DNA from: an uncultured Eubacteriales bacterium
GTDB lineage: Bacteria > Bacillota > Clostridia > Oscillospirales > CAG-272
DNA: 64,000 nucleotides
Assembly (NCBI GenBank): GCA_934525675.1
Contig: CAKSZH010000002.1
Span: 197,184-261,183, forward strand
Direction of reading: 5' to 3'
Shown piece after piece: positions 33,915-42,511 of the stretch. Both the position numbers and the translations under genes were made by a program. The notes under the pieces are model-generated. The model saw only the letters and a program-made list of their open reading frames with translations. It did no database searches and had not been told where the DNA came from. Within the stretch, counting starts at the first letter, position 1, and the number at the start of each line of letters is the position of its first letter.

Positions 33915-36900
33915 TTAATTTTGCTTTTTGCGTTTGATTACAAAGATGATAATCAGTGCGCCCACCGCGCAGACAACCACCACAATCACACAGATGAGAA
34001 CAACGGTTGCGGCGGGATTATCGTTATTCCGGGCAGTGAGTTCCGTCAGAGCAGCTTCGGCTTCCGTCAGGTCTTTGTAATTTTCTACAAGAGCCTTTGC
34101 CTCGTCGGACAGTGCATCATAAGCCGCTCTGGCAGCACGGATGGTGTCCGCCCGGTCGGCGGTCACTTTTCCGATCGAACGGATCGCTTCCGATACCGCC
34201 TGTGCAACTTCCTCGGTGGACAATCGGGCAGCGGTCCTGACGGCATCCATACCCGACTTGGCGTTTTCCAAAGCCTTGGCGACCGCTTCCGCAGTCTCTG
34301 CTTCCAGGATTGCATTCTTACCGGCAAGAATCAGCTGGTTCAGTTCCTCTTTCTGTTCATCCCGATAATCGGAAAGATCTTTATAAGAGTTCAGTTCCTC
34401 CAGAGCCTTCTCCTTTGCCTGCGTCAACAGAATCGACGCATAATCTGCCTCTGCCGTCTCCAGAACCGAGAGGTTGGAAACCAGTGCCTTCAGATTCTCC
34501 GAAAGAGCGTCATAAGCCTCGCGCGCCGCGCGGATGGCAGTTTCACTGTCTGCCGAAACCGTCCCGATCGCGTTGATTTTACCGATAACTGCGTTGACAG
34601 CGTCCGCATCTGCGGTTTTCTGCCAGCCAAGCAGCGGATACCCGGCATTTTCAAGTGCAAAGAAGTCTTCCTTGAAGTTTTCACCGAGCTGAGCCAGAAA
34701 TTCCTTGGATTTCATCTGTTCGGCACTGATTCCTGTTGTCGTGTCGTTTCCGCTGGAAACACCGCAATCATTCAGGCCGGAATTGTAGTAACAATCGGAA
34801 ATCTCGTTTCCGGACGTAACAAGACTTGCGATACCGCCGGCCCCGTCCAGAATGGTTTCACCCGTAACGCTGACTTTGCCGACATTGTAGCAATTCCGGA
34901 TAATGTGACCGTCCTGAACCCTGCCGACAATACCGCCGGCGTTGTCTTTTGCGGTCACCACTCCTGCGTTGTAGCAATCCGAAATCATAACATTCACCGA
35001 GGTTCCGTGTCCGCCTGCCGCAAGATGTCCGACGATACCGCCGACAGCACCGTCTCTTGCCGCCGTGACGGAACCGACATTATAACAGCCCTTGATGATG
35101 CTGTTGCCGCCGTCGCGTACCGTACCGACAATACCGCCGCTCCAACCGCTGCAAAGGATATCCGCACCGTTCCAGCAATTGATAAAGTCCGCGCCGTTGC
35201 TCCATTTGGCAATACCGCCGACAAACGAAATACTCTCGGAGCCGATTTCCCCGCTTGCCACGCCGACGTTCTGAATCACGGCATCAACGCCTACATAACC
35301 GAACAGACCGCCGGCCATCGAATACAGATTATCGATCACATGCCCCTGTCCGTCAAAAACACCGTTAAACTGTGTTTTATCCGATCTGCCGATCTGATTC
35401 CAATCCGTAAAATCGCTCAGATCAATGTCGGCGGTCAGGAGGACCGTTTTGCCCGTGAAGAGTTCACCGGCATTTACTCGATCCGCAAACACTTTGAGTT
35501 CTTCCGCAGTTCCGATTTCGGTGTTGGAGCGGACTGCGGGTTCCTTGCCGAGCGGCTTCTGACCGTGAAGAATCGGGTACCCGTCATTGATCTGATCCGC
35601 ATCCGGAACAAATGCTTCTCCAAGTGTCGATGCGAATTCCGCAGCTTTCATGGCAGCAGCATCTTTTACCGTAACGGTTCCGGTTACCGTTCCCTCTTCA
35701 TCGTTTCCGTCATCGGTAAAGAAGCCGGTTGCGCGGGAAACTGTCTTACCCGAACAATACACACTTTCCAGTACCAGTTCCGCTTCCGCAATACTTCCCG
35801 CAATCGCGCCGGATGTGACAAGATCGCTGACAGATCCGGCATTGTAGCAACCGGTAATTGTCTGACCGTCTCCGCAAAGACGGAAACTGCCGACGAGTCC
35901 GCCGAGTCCCCAACTGCCGCTTCCGCCGATCGAACCGACGTTATAGCAATTGACAAGATGCGCCTTTGCCTGATTCTCCTTCCAGCGATTCGGACCGACC
36001 TGACCGACAATGCCGCCACCGGTACACTGTGCAAAGATCATGCCGTGATTGGAACAGTTTTCAACGGTTACCGTGGCACCGGCGTTGACCTGTCCGATGA
36101 TTCCGCCGATTCCGAAAAGTCCGGTCAGAGTTGCATAGTTGTGGCAGTTTCTGACGGCCACGGACGCGTCGTCTACGACCTCACCGGCAATGGCTCCGAA
36201 GGAAAACAGATACTCGCCGCCCAGATTACCGTTTGCAATGGTCAGATTTTCAATGACGGCTCCGTCACCGAGTCTGCCGAAGAGTCCGCCTGCGTTGTAG
36301 GTATGCGCATTCAGATTCCAGATGGAATAACCGCACCCGTCGAAATGCCCGCAGAAGCCCTCGGTCAGGTTATCGGCAATCGCTCTCCAGTCCGGAATAT
36401 TCTTCATGTTGATGTCCTGCGTCATGCGGAAATACACGCCGGTCGTTTTCATTCTCTTTGTGAATACATAATACCGCAAATCCACCAGGTCATCCGCAGT
36501 TCCGATGAGGTACGGATCTTCTTCGGTACCCTCACCGCTCCAGGGCATTCTTTCACGCACTTCGATGGTAAGCGAAGTTTTCAGAACCCCATACGTGATA
36601 TATACCGCGTCGTCTCCGAGCGTCAGCTCTTTTGTAAGAGACAGTTTATAACCGTTGATGTTTTCTTTGTGTCCGTCATTATATACTGCCGTCACCACCA
36701 TTCCGGTCGGATCGAAAGTTTCTCCCGCAAAATAACGCATTTTAACCGGATTTTGTTTCACTGTGATCGAGACAACATAAGGAGCATCCGCGTCCAGCGC
36801 CGCTTCACCGCCGACAAGAGCAATGGCGGAAGCAAGCACCGAGTAATTCTTGACATATCTGCGTTCCGCTTCGGGAAGCGCGCGGAAAAGACTCAGTGCG

Positions 36901-39035
36901 GATTTCAGCAGAGCCTTGTAATCCTCGGCGGAGGGATTGATCGCCGCATCGATTGCAGCCGTTACCTCATCGATGGCGGACGACACCTCGGACGTCATTT
37001 CCCCGCGCATATCATACAGGGAACGCATTCCGTTCTCAAATCTCCAGTAAGCCACAAGCGCATACGTCGCCTGATCGTTTGCCATGGAGTTCCAGCCGCC
37101 GTTCAAAGTATGGCAGAAACCTCCGTCCGGCAAAAGGAACTGAAGCATGCCGTCCAACACGGTTTTTCCATCGCTGGAAATGAACCGTGTGTCCTTTGCA
37201 GGGTCGATCCCGACCGAACAAAGAGCCACCACGACCTGGGAAATACTCTCGACGTTATCCGATCCCCATGAAACAAATCCGCCGTTTGCATTCTGCATGG
37301 CTCCGAGCACATCCAGTGCTTCATCTACACACTGGCGAACCGTTTTGGAAACCGTCTCCTTGCTGTTTTCATTGACATAAGTATAAACGGTGTCGTCATT
37401 GTAGTAAGGAGCAAGCGCCTGAATCGCCATAGCGGTCATATCGACATCGGACTTGTTGCCGAACCCGCCGAGTACCCAACCGCCGTATGCGTTACCGGAC
37501 ACGCCGTCCATCAACTGCATTTTCAGAATTTCGGTAATAAATGTTTCTTTTGTATATTTGGCGTCTTCCGGTACTTTGTACATACCGGTATCCATTGCAA
37601 TCAGTCCCCAGATCCAACCGTTCAGTCCCTGCGTACCGGGTCCTGCCTTGAGTTGACTGTTATAGCTGCCGTCCGCAATCAGATCGATCGGCAGGTCATT
37701 GTACATACCGAAATGTTCCGGATCTCCGCCGAGAGCGGCGATCGCAACGACGGCACGGTGCCATTCCGTCGCTTTTGCGCTGTGCAGAATTCCGTCATTT
37801 GCGGCATACGCTTTTTCAATGTAAGAACGCAAGGCAGAGAGGTAATCCGCATACCCGGTTCCGTCATCAATCAGATAGACATAAGAACCGTTGTCCCAGT
37901 ATCCGAACCGCCCCATGGCAAGAGCCATCCAGTCGGTAGCCGTTGAGCTTGCGCCGGACAGATATTTCTTATTGCCAAGCAGACTGCCGCTGATGCCTCC
38001 GTGTGCCTTGGCGCTTCCAACAGCGTCCTTGATGTAAGCGGCAAGCATTGCGGAAAGCTTAGTGCTTTCCGAGAATGCCGGGCGGACGGGCGCCGCACCG
38101 GAGACCGACAGCTCCCACTTCAGGATTGTCAGAGAATCGCTGTCTGTAAACGCTTCACCGAGAGCGGCAGCAGAAACGGAATCGGTTTCGACAGCGCCCT
38201 CGTTCCGATCCGTTCCGGTTCCGGTCAGATAATAACAGTTCGCCACGGTCTTTTTGCCGGCTCCGATGACCGCGCCGATGTTATTCGCGTAACCTGCGGT
38301 ATCGACGACATTTCCTGCGTTATAGCAGTTTTCCAGTTCCGGAGATGCCGCCTTGTGTCCTCCGGTAATACCGCCGACTGTCGCGGGACCCGAAACGGTA
38401 CCGAAGTTGTAGCAGTTCTCCACTCTGCCGGCTCTCCAGTGCTGTCCCGTCACACCGCCGATATAGCCGGACGATCCGCACACGGCGCCCTTGTTATAAC
38501 AGCCGCTGATCAGGCAGTCCCCGTTGACCGAGCCGACAACACCGCCGACATTAAGACTGCCGTTGACCTCCGCTTCGTTTCCGCAGTTGAGGACCTGTCC
38601 CGCCTTCAATTGCCCGACCACGCCGGACACATCGCCGGAACCGGTGACACTGCCTTTGACCACCAGATTTTTGACCGTGCCACCGTTTACTACACCGAAG
38701 AAACCGACCTGCGAGCCGGAGGCGATGTACAATCCGCTGACGATGTGATTGTTTCCGTCAAACATCCCTTTGAACGGATGCTCCGTCGTTCCGATTGCGG
38801 TCCACTCGTTGCTCTCGCCGCCGAGTGTAATGTCTGCGGTCAATACCACATTTTTTCCTTCAAAATCATTCCCGTTGTTGACAGCCGCAACAAAGTCCGA
38901 CAATTCGGAAAGCGTCCCGATCTCAAGATCGGCTACTGTTTCTGCGCCTGCGGCAGACACGGTAATGGGGACTGCGGAAAGTACCAGCAAAAAAGCAAGC
39001 AGTCCCGCTATCAGCCTGTTACATTTTAACTTCAT
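33915..39035 (-). CDS. Giant surface protein: GLUG repeats, alpha/alpha-barrel, Ig-like and helical domains, membrane anchor
   Basis: 1706 residues from the ATG at 39035 behind GAGGAG. After the signal peptide (AGLLAFLLVLSAVPITVSAA) comes a block of GLUG repeats (about 40-320; units such as GGVTGQHWRAGRVENCYNFG). A barrel at about 325-690 has ATEWHRAVVAIAALGGDPEH and GLNGWIWGLIAMDTGMYKVP, clearly related to the protein at 30646. An Ig-like domain (about 780-850), a second GLUG block (about 850-1470), two helical FIVAR-like repeats (AREAYDALSENLKALV) and a membrane helix (VVLICVIVVVVCAVGALIII) follow. It is the first gene after the cobalamin riboswitch and probably captures cobalamin or its carriers (inference). 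Confidence 0.85.
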   Translation of the reverse strand: MKLKCNRLIAGLLAFLLVLSAVPITVSAAGAETVADLEIGTLSELSDFVAAVNNGNDFEGKNVVLTADITLGGESNEWTAIGTTEHPFKGMFDGNNHIVSGLYIASGSQVGFFGVVNGGTVKNLVVKGSVTGSGDVSGVVGQLKAGQVLNCGNEAEVNGSLNVGGVVGSVNGDCLISGCYNKGAVCGSSGYIGGVTGQHWRAGRVENCYNFGTVSGPATVGGITGGHKAASPELENCYNAGNVVDTAGYANNIGAVIGAGKKTVANCYYLTGTGTDRNEGAVETDSVSAAALGEAFTDSDSLTILKWELSVSGAAPVRPAFSESTKLSAMLAAYIKDAVGSAKAHGGISGSLLGNKKYLSGASSTATDWMALAMGRFGYWDNGSYVYLIDDGTGYADYLSALRSYIEKAYAANDGILHSAKATEWHRAVVAIAALGGDPEHFGMYNDLPIDLIADGSYNSQLKAGPGTQGLNGWIWGLIAMDTGMYKVPEDAKYTKETFITEILKMQLMDGVSGNAYGGWVLGGFGNKSDVDMTAMAIQALAPYYNDDTVYTYVNENSKETVSKTVRQCVDEALDVLGAMQNANGGFVSWGSDNVESISQVVVALCSVGIDPAKDTRFISSDGKTVLDGMLQFLLPDGGFCHTLNGGWNSMANDQATYALVAYWRFENGMRSLYDMRGEMTSEVSSAIDEVTAAIDAAINPSAEDYKALLKSALSLFRALPEAERRYVKNYSVLASAIALVGGEAALDADAPYVVSITVKQNPVKMRYFAGETFDPTGMVVTAVYNDGHKENINGYKLSLTKELTLGDDAVYITYGVLKTSLTIEVRERMPWSGEGTEEDPYLIGTADDLVDLRYYVFTKRMKTTGVYFRMTQDINMKNIPDWRAIADNLTEGFCGHFDGCGYSIWNLNAHTYNAGGLFGRLGDGAVIENLTIANGNLGGEYLFSFGAIAGEVVDDASVAVRNCHNYATLTGLFGIGGIIGQVNAGATVTVENCSNHGMIFAQCTGGGIVGQVGPNRWKENQAKAHLVNCYNVGSIGGSGSWGLGGLVGSFRLCGDGQTITGCYNAGSVSDLVTSGAIAGSIAEAELVLESVYCSGKTVSRATGFFTDDGNDEEGTVTGTVTVKDAAAMKAAEFASTLGEAFVPDADQINDGYPILHGQKPLGKEPAVRSNTEIGTAEELKVFADRVNAGELFTGKTVLLTADIDLSDFTDWNQIGRSDKTQFNGVFDGQGHVIDNLYSMAGGLFGYVGVDAVIQNVGVASGEIGSESISFVGGIAKWSNGADFINCWNGADILCSGWSGGIVGTVRDGGNSIIKGCYNVGSVTAARDGAVGGIVGHLAAGGHGTSVNVMISDCYNAGVVTAKDNAGGIVGRVQDGHIIRNCYNVGKVSVTGETILDGAGGIASLVTSGNEISDCYYNSGLNDCGVSSGNDTTTGISAEQMKSKEFLAQLGENFKEDFFALENAGYPLLGWQKTADADAVNAVIGKINAIGTVSADSETAIRAAREAYDALSENLKALVSNLSVLETAEADYASILLTQAKEKALEELNSYKDLSDYRDEQKEELNQLILAGKNAILEAETAEAVAKALENAKSGMDAVRTAARLSTEEVAQAVSEAIRSIGKVTADRADTIRAARAAYDALSDEAKALVENYKDLTEAEAALTELTARNNDNPAATVVLICVIVVVVCAVGALIIIFVIKRKKQN

Positions 39036-39312
39036 TCTTTTTCTCCTCAATTTTCAAATGCCTGCGGTGGCACATGGAACCGCACACATCGCTTTTTCAA
39101 AATGCAGGTTATCTCGGAGCAATCGGATGATTTCTCCGTCGCTCAAAGCTACGGACCGGATTCCGGGAAGGTTTCCCTGTGCAGAATAGAATTTTTCAAG
39201 CCGTTTTCCCCGGCAAACATCCGATTCGTTTCTCCTTCTGACGCAAAAAGAACTTCCGCCCTGAATCTTTTTTCATCAGACAACACACAGTTTCCCTCCC
39301 TTACAAACAAAA

Positions 39313-39342
39313 GCGCCTTCAACCCAACCGGGCTGAAAGCGC
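39313..39342 (-). terminator. Attenuator terminator of the cobalamin operon
   Basis: On the minus strand GCGCTTTCAGCCC (39342-39330) pairs with GGGTTGAAGGCGC (39325-39313), 13 pairs with two G-U pairs, loop GGTT, followed by TTTTGTTTGT. It lies between the riboswitch and the first gene, as expected for transcription control by ligand. Confidence 0.85.
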
Positions 39343-39454
39343 AGTCACACCGACAAAAATAATCCGATCAGGTATTCGGGCAGCATACAAAAAACAAACG
39401 TTCCGGTCGAAGGTATGTCGGTCGCACGCTCCTCACCCGAGACGTGTTGAACCG

Positions 39455-39605
39455 AAAGATGCGGCGGTATCCTGACTTATGACGCGGGTTTCCCCGCAAG
39501 CGGCAAAACAAAAAAACTGTTCAGTGCCTTCTGTCAAATACAGTAATGGCGGTTGTTCCGGACTTGAACCGGATTTCCTTTGCATTTACTCAGCTAACAA
39601 CTTTT
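39455..39605 (-). promoter_or_regulatory. Cobalamin (B12) riboswitch
   Basis: Conserved blocks of the cobalamin aptamer occur in order on the minus strand. AAAGGAAATCCGG (39581-39569) is followed by a stem-loop (TCCGG/CCGGA), then ACCGCC and TTACTGTA, then GGCACTG (39528-39522), then CGGGGAAACCCGCG, and last AAGTCAGGATACC (39478-39466), the B12 box. The outer edges of the aptamer are approximate. Binding of adenosylcobalamin or a related form should favour the terminator at 39313 and switch off the operon. Confidence 0.88.
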
Positions 39606-39641
39606 CAAACCGTATCTTTCATTCGCTATTCAATTACAGTC

Positions 39642-39670
39642 AGTATACCACTTTTCCCCGTTGAATGCAA
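39642..39670 (-). promoter_or_regulatory. Sigma-A promoter of the cobalamin operon
   Basis: Minus strand: TTGCAT (39670-39665), 17 bases, TATACT (39647-39642). The predicted start is about 35 bases before the riboswitch. Confidence 0.8.
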
Positions 39671-39708
39671 TAGAAAATGAAAAATCGGTCTGTCGTACTC
39701 CGTTTCCG

Positions 39709-39903
39709 TCAGCCCAAAGCAACGTCGAGCATCATCATAACACTGAACCCGACAGCAAAGAAAACCGTGCCGATATTGGAATGTTTCCCTTGTGACATTT
39801 CCGGTATCAGTTCTTCCACCACTACATAAAGCATCGCTCCTGCGGCGAAGCTCAGAAGATACGGAAGTGCCGGAACAAAAGTTTTTTTCATGTATTCCTT
39901 CAA
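39709..39903 (-). pseudogene. C-terminal fragment of a ZIP-family metal transporter
   Basis: 64 residues: ALPYLLSFAAGAMLYVVVEE, LIPEMSQGKHSNIGTVFF and VGFSVMMMLDVALG are the last two helices of ZupT/GufA-type ZIP transporters, including the conserved VEELIPE metal motif and the C-terminal LDVALG. The preceding six helices are missing, so the piece cannot transport. An ATG happens to lie at the fragment start. Confidence 0.75.
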
Positions 39904-39934
39904 AAAACGCAGTGTTTGACCACCGCGGGTGTGG

Positions 39935-40126
39935 TCAGCACTGCGTCTTAGCGTCCGGCTGATTTACTTTTTCAATCTGAAAATTACTTGCATCGATAAT
40001 ACACTCGCCTTTACACTTCGGACAGAACAGCGGTAATTCCCGCAAAACCGTCCTTTGTAACAGACGCAAACGCGTCTTGGCACCGCAGAGCGGACAGAAA
40101 ACCCATTTTTCTTCGGACTCACTCAT
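39935..40126 (-). CDS. Cysteine-rich KTR-type small zinc protein
   Basis: About 63 residues. WVFCPLCGAKTRLRLLQRTV carries the first Cys pair and the KTR motif; PLFCPKCKGECIIDASNF carries the second. The ATG at 40126 is chosen because AGGAG then lies 11 bases upstream; longer frames exist. Proteins of this kind are common cargo on conjugative elements of Firmicutes and probably bind zinc, but their role is not known. It overlaps the upstream gene end by 8 bases. Confidence 0.75.
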   Translation of the reverse strand: MSESEEKWVFCPLCGAKTRLRLLQRTVLRELPLFCPKCKGECIIDASNFQIEKVNQPDAKTQC

Positions 40127-40981
40127 AGTTGTCATCACTCCTTCCGGAAGCGTTGCCATGAACCAGGCGGAAGAAGAGCCGGACGTGGCACGCGAGCTTT
40201 TCCAGGCATTCCTCTTCTTTTTCCGACTGACGGTCGCATATGCCGATAAGCGTCAGCACCGGCGCGACATACATCATAGCAAGCGTATCCGGATCCCCCG
40301 CCGCAATCTCTCCGGATGCAATCAGCGCCCGAAAGATACCGGCATGGTAATCAAGCACGCGATTCACATACCGCCACGTGTACAGTTGTGCCAACTCCGA
40401 AGAGCAGAATTGTTCAAACGTCATCATACGGCGGAACTGCCGGACGGTTTCATTGTGGAGAGAATACTCAAAAATCTGCCGTACCTTTTCAAAAAGCATC
40501 TCCTCGGGGATACCGCTGAATGCGGGAATATCTGCCGTGACATTCTGCACGTGGATATTGATTTTGTCGGTATCCGCTTCATACTGCGCCGCCACAGATT
40601 CCACAATCGCATCAAAAATCGCCCGCTTGCCGGAAAAGTGATTGTACAGCGAGGGCGCTTTGATGCCGACTGCCGCGCCGCTTCCCCACCACGCCTTTTT
40701 CAAACTGATACCGAATACCCCGCGATGACGCATCCGCTTCGGTTTTCGATTCAGGCTTGTTGTGCCGATCATCTCACCGTTCACCTTGGCAAGGTACTGC
40801 ACATTGTCCGTCGATCCGGACTGCGCCCGCAGGTAGGCTTGTTCTGCTTCCGTATCAAGCTGTACGCCCTCCGTTCCAAAGCTGAGATGTCCGTTTCCCC
40901 ACCAACGATTTTTAGATATGCAAGCAATTCAGCCGCATCCTCGGGCCGCACCCGCACAATCACATACGGGGTATCTTTCAT
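40119..40981 (-). pseudogene. GNAT acetyltransferase fused to a truncated TetR regulator, with a frameshift
   Basis: MKDTPYVIVRVRPEDAAELL starts at 40981 and reads a GNAT N-terminus as far as VGGETD. A one-base loss then shifts the frame. The next frame gives LSFGTEGVQLDTEAEQAYLR and LAKVNGEMIGTTSLNRKPKR, and runs to KKAWWGSG, the start of the acetyl-CoA loop. At that point the reading frame passes into a TetR body: GIKAPSLYNHFSGKRAIFDA is the recognition helix, followed by a ligand domain ending SGRSDDNYE. The TetR part lacks its first helix and half of the second. A deletion joined two genes in frame. Confidence 0.7.
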
Positions 40982-40999
40982 GATATATTCCCTTCCTTC

Positions 41000-41410
41000 T
41001 CAGAGAATGATCCTTGCAATTTCCATGGTCAGAATTTTCAGGACGGCTCCACCGGACATGATGTAAAACCAGATCTCGCGCGCTTGCTGCGTTTTCGAAA
41101 TGGGTGTTGCAATTGCGGCAACGAGAATCAGCACAGCGCCGATGCAACCGACAATGGACGGAACGCTGATGAGCTGAAACACCCCCGGTGCACAACTGCC
41201 GTCAATCGCGTGCTGAATGGTTTTATCGAGACCGTCCCGCGCCGCCGCAAAGCAACAGACCACAAGCCCGCAGACCAACAGGATCGCACTTCTGCGTCCC
41301 CAATACTGAATGTTCTCACGGTTGCAGATAGTGTACCCGACCAATCCCAAAAGCGCGACAATCATAAACGTCGTAACCGTTGTGACGGCATTACCAAAAT
41401 AGAGTTTCAT
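41000..41410 (-). CDS. Small four-helix membrane protein of unknown function
   Basis: 136 residues with four hydrophobic segments: TVTTFMIVALLGLVGYTI, SAILLVCGLVVCCFAAA, LISVPSIVGCIGAVLILVAA and IWFYIMSGGAVLKILTMEIA. Charged loops (RENIQYWGRR, ARDGLDKTIQHA) alternate. No family is recognised. It lies in a tight minus-strand row with the regulator at 41659 and starts 15 bases after the small zinc protein gene. Confidence 0.6.
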   Translation of the reverse strand: MKLYFGNAVTTVTTFMIVALLGLVGYTICNRENIQYWGRRSAILLVCGLVVCCFAAARDGLDKTIQHAIDGSCAPGVFQLISVPSIVGCIGAVLILVAAIATPISKTQQAREIWFYIMSGGAVLKILTMEIARIIL

Positions 41411-41425
41411 AGTCTTTCCCTCCGT

Positions 41426-41641
41426 TCAATACCTGACGATGAGCATTCTGTACGTGTCACAGAGGCAGGCTTCCGCGCTCGTCCGGCGTCCCACCTTGAT
41501 GTCTGTGATTCTGACAAAGCTATCCGACTCCCCGGCGTTTTCAAAAACGCCTGGTACCTTTGCGGCAAAGCTGAAAGCTCCGTCCTTGCTGGCAAACAAA
41601 TACCCTTTTCTCATTTCCTTTCCGCATTCCGGACACATCAT
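41426..41641 (-). CDS. Small zinc-knuckle protein (DUF6487-like)
   Basis: About 71 residues beginning MMCPECGKEMRKGYLFASKD, a CxxC knuckle with the ECGKEM..G pattern found in small Firmicutes proteins of the DUF6487 type. A second Cys-containing part (RRTSAEACLCDTYRMLIV) may complete the metal site. The ATG at 41641 follows GGAGG by 8 bases; a longer frame starts at 41650. It is co-transcribed with the TetR gene upstream. Confidence 0.65.
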   Translation of the reverse strand: MMCPECGKEMRKGYLFASKDGAFSFAAKVPGVFENAGESDSFVRITDIKVGRRTSAEACLCDTYRMLIVRY

Positions 41642-41658
41642 GACAACCACCTCCGATT

Positions 41659-42276
41659 TTATTTTTGGTAACCGTTCCGTTTCATCCGGGAAATAAAACG
41701 GTCAATATGATCACTCAGGAGCCAAAACACGGATTCCTTGTCCTCTGCGCCGTCGTAAACACTGTACAAAAGGTACATCGGTCCGTAAAAATCGAGCGCC
41801 AATTGCATGGCTTCGGCGTCGGAATCGGTCAATTTACGGAAAATCGCCGCCATATATTCCATAGGACCCGCAGCAAGATAATTCCGAAACAATTGCGCCA
41901 TCTCTGCGTCACGGTATTGCTCTACCGTAAGCATTTTCCGGAACCGGGCGGAAAACTCCTCCTCCGTCCAATGGCGGAACTGTGCTATACTGTATGCCCG
42001 GATTTTCTCAATCGGCGTATGCAGATATGCCTCCGCAAATCCATCCGGCTCCGTTTCCGGCATTTCGTATTCCTCCGCACGTGCATAATCCATATCGCTC
42101 ATACGTTTCACGATACTTTCAAGAATATCATGCTTCCCCGCATAATGCTTATACAGAGCCGGTTTTGTGATACCGACCCTTGTCGCGATATCACTCATTG
42201 ACGTGCCGAGGTACCCGTTCTGCGAAAACAGTTCCAGCGCTATTTCTGTGATCTTTGTTTTTGTTTCTCCCGTCAT
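41659..42276 (-). CDS. TetR/AcrR-family regulator, probably autoregulated
   Basis: 205 residues. The helix-turn-helix is clear: ITEIALELFSQNGYLGTSMS, then DIATRVGITKPALYKHYAGK. The C-terminal domain is all helical and typical of the family. The promoter upstream carries two copies of a near-palindromic 16-base site, one of them filling the space between -35 and -10, so the protein very probably represses its own row of genes (small zinc protein, four-helix protein, chimera, KTR protein). Confidence 0.88.
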   Translation of the reverse strand: MTGETKTKITEIALELFSQNGYLGTSMSDIATRVGITKPALYKHYAGKHDILESIVKRMSDMDYARAEEYEMPETEPDGFAEAYLHTPIEKIRAYSIAQFRHWTEEEFSARFRKMLTVEQYRDAEMAQLFRNYLAAGPMEYMAAIFRKLTDSDAEAMQLALDFYGPMYLLYSVYDGAEDKESVFWLLSDHIDRFISRMKRNGYQK

Positions 42277-42298
42277 CAGATTTCCTCCTCCAAAAGCG

Positions 42299-42347
42299 GT
42301 GACCGACCGGTAACATATATTATAGTTACCGAACGGTCACTTGTCAA
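42299..42347 (-). promoter_or_regulatory. Consensus promoter with two TetR operators
   Basis: Minus strand: TTGACA (42347-42342), 17 bases, TATAAT (42324-42319), both perfect. The 16-base site GTTACCGAACGGTCAC (42325-42340) fills the spacer and a second one, GTGACCGACCGGTAAC (42299-42314), lies just after the -10. Each is a near palindrome and the two are inverted relative to each other. Confidence 0.85.
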
Positions 42348-42511
42348 GAAGTTTTCAGTAATTTCAAATAAAAATTCGATTCCGGCAGTTCCTGTTTGGA
42401 AGGTACCCGGTATGAGAAGGCAGTTCCGTGATCCGCTTTTTGAATCGCTCCGCGCAGAAGCCCCGATCAGGCAACTTTCGGAAAAGTACACATATTTTTT
42501 AGCCGGTACGA

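Noticed and set aside
33849..37271. An open plus-strand frame of 1140 codons
   Set aside because: It mirrors the giant surface protein and the repeat pattern of its GLUG units. No start site or domain is seen.
33915..39035. Repeat-rich DNA as a CRISPR array
   Set aside because: The repeats are diverged, in frame and encode GLUG protein units. They are not equal-length repeats with unique spacers, and no cas gene is near.
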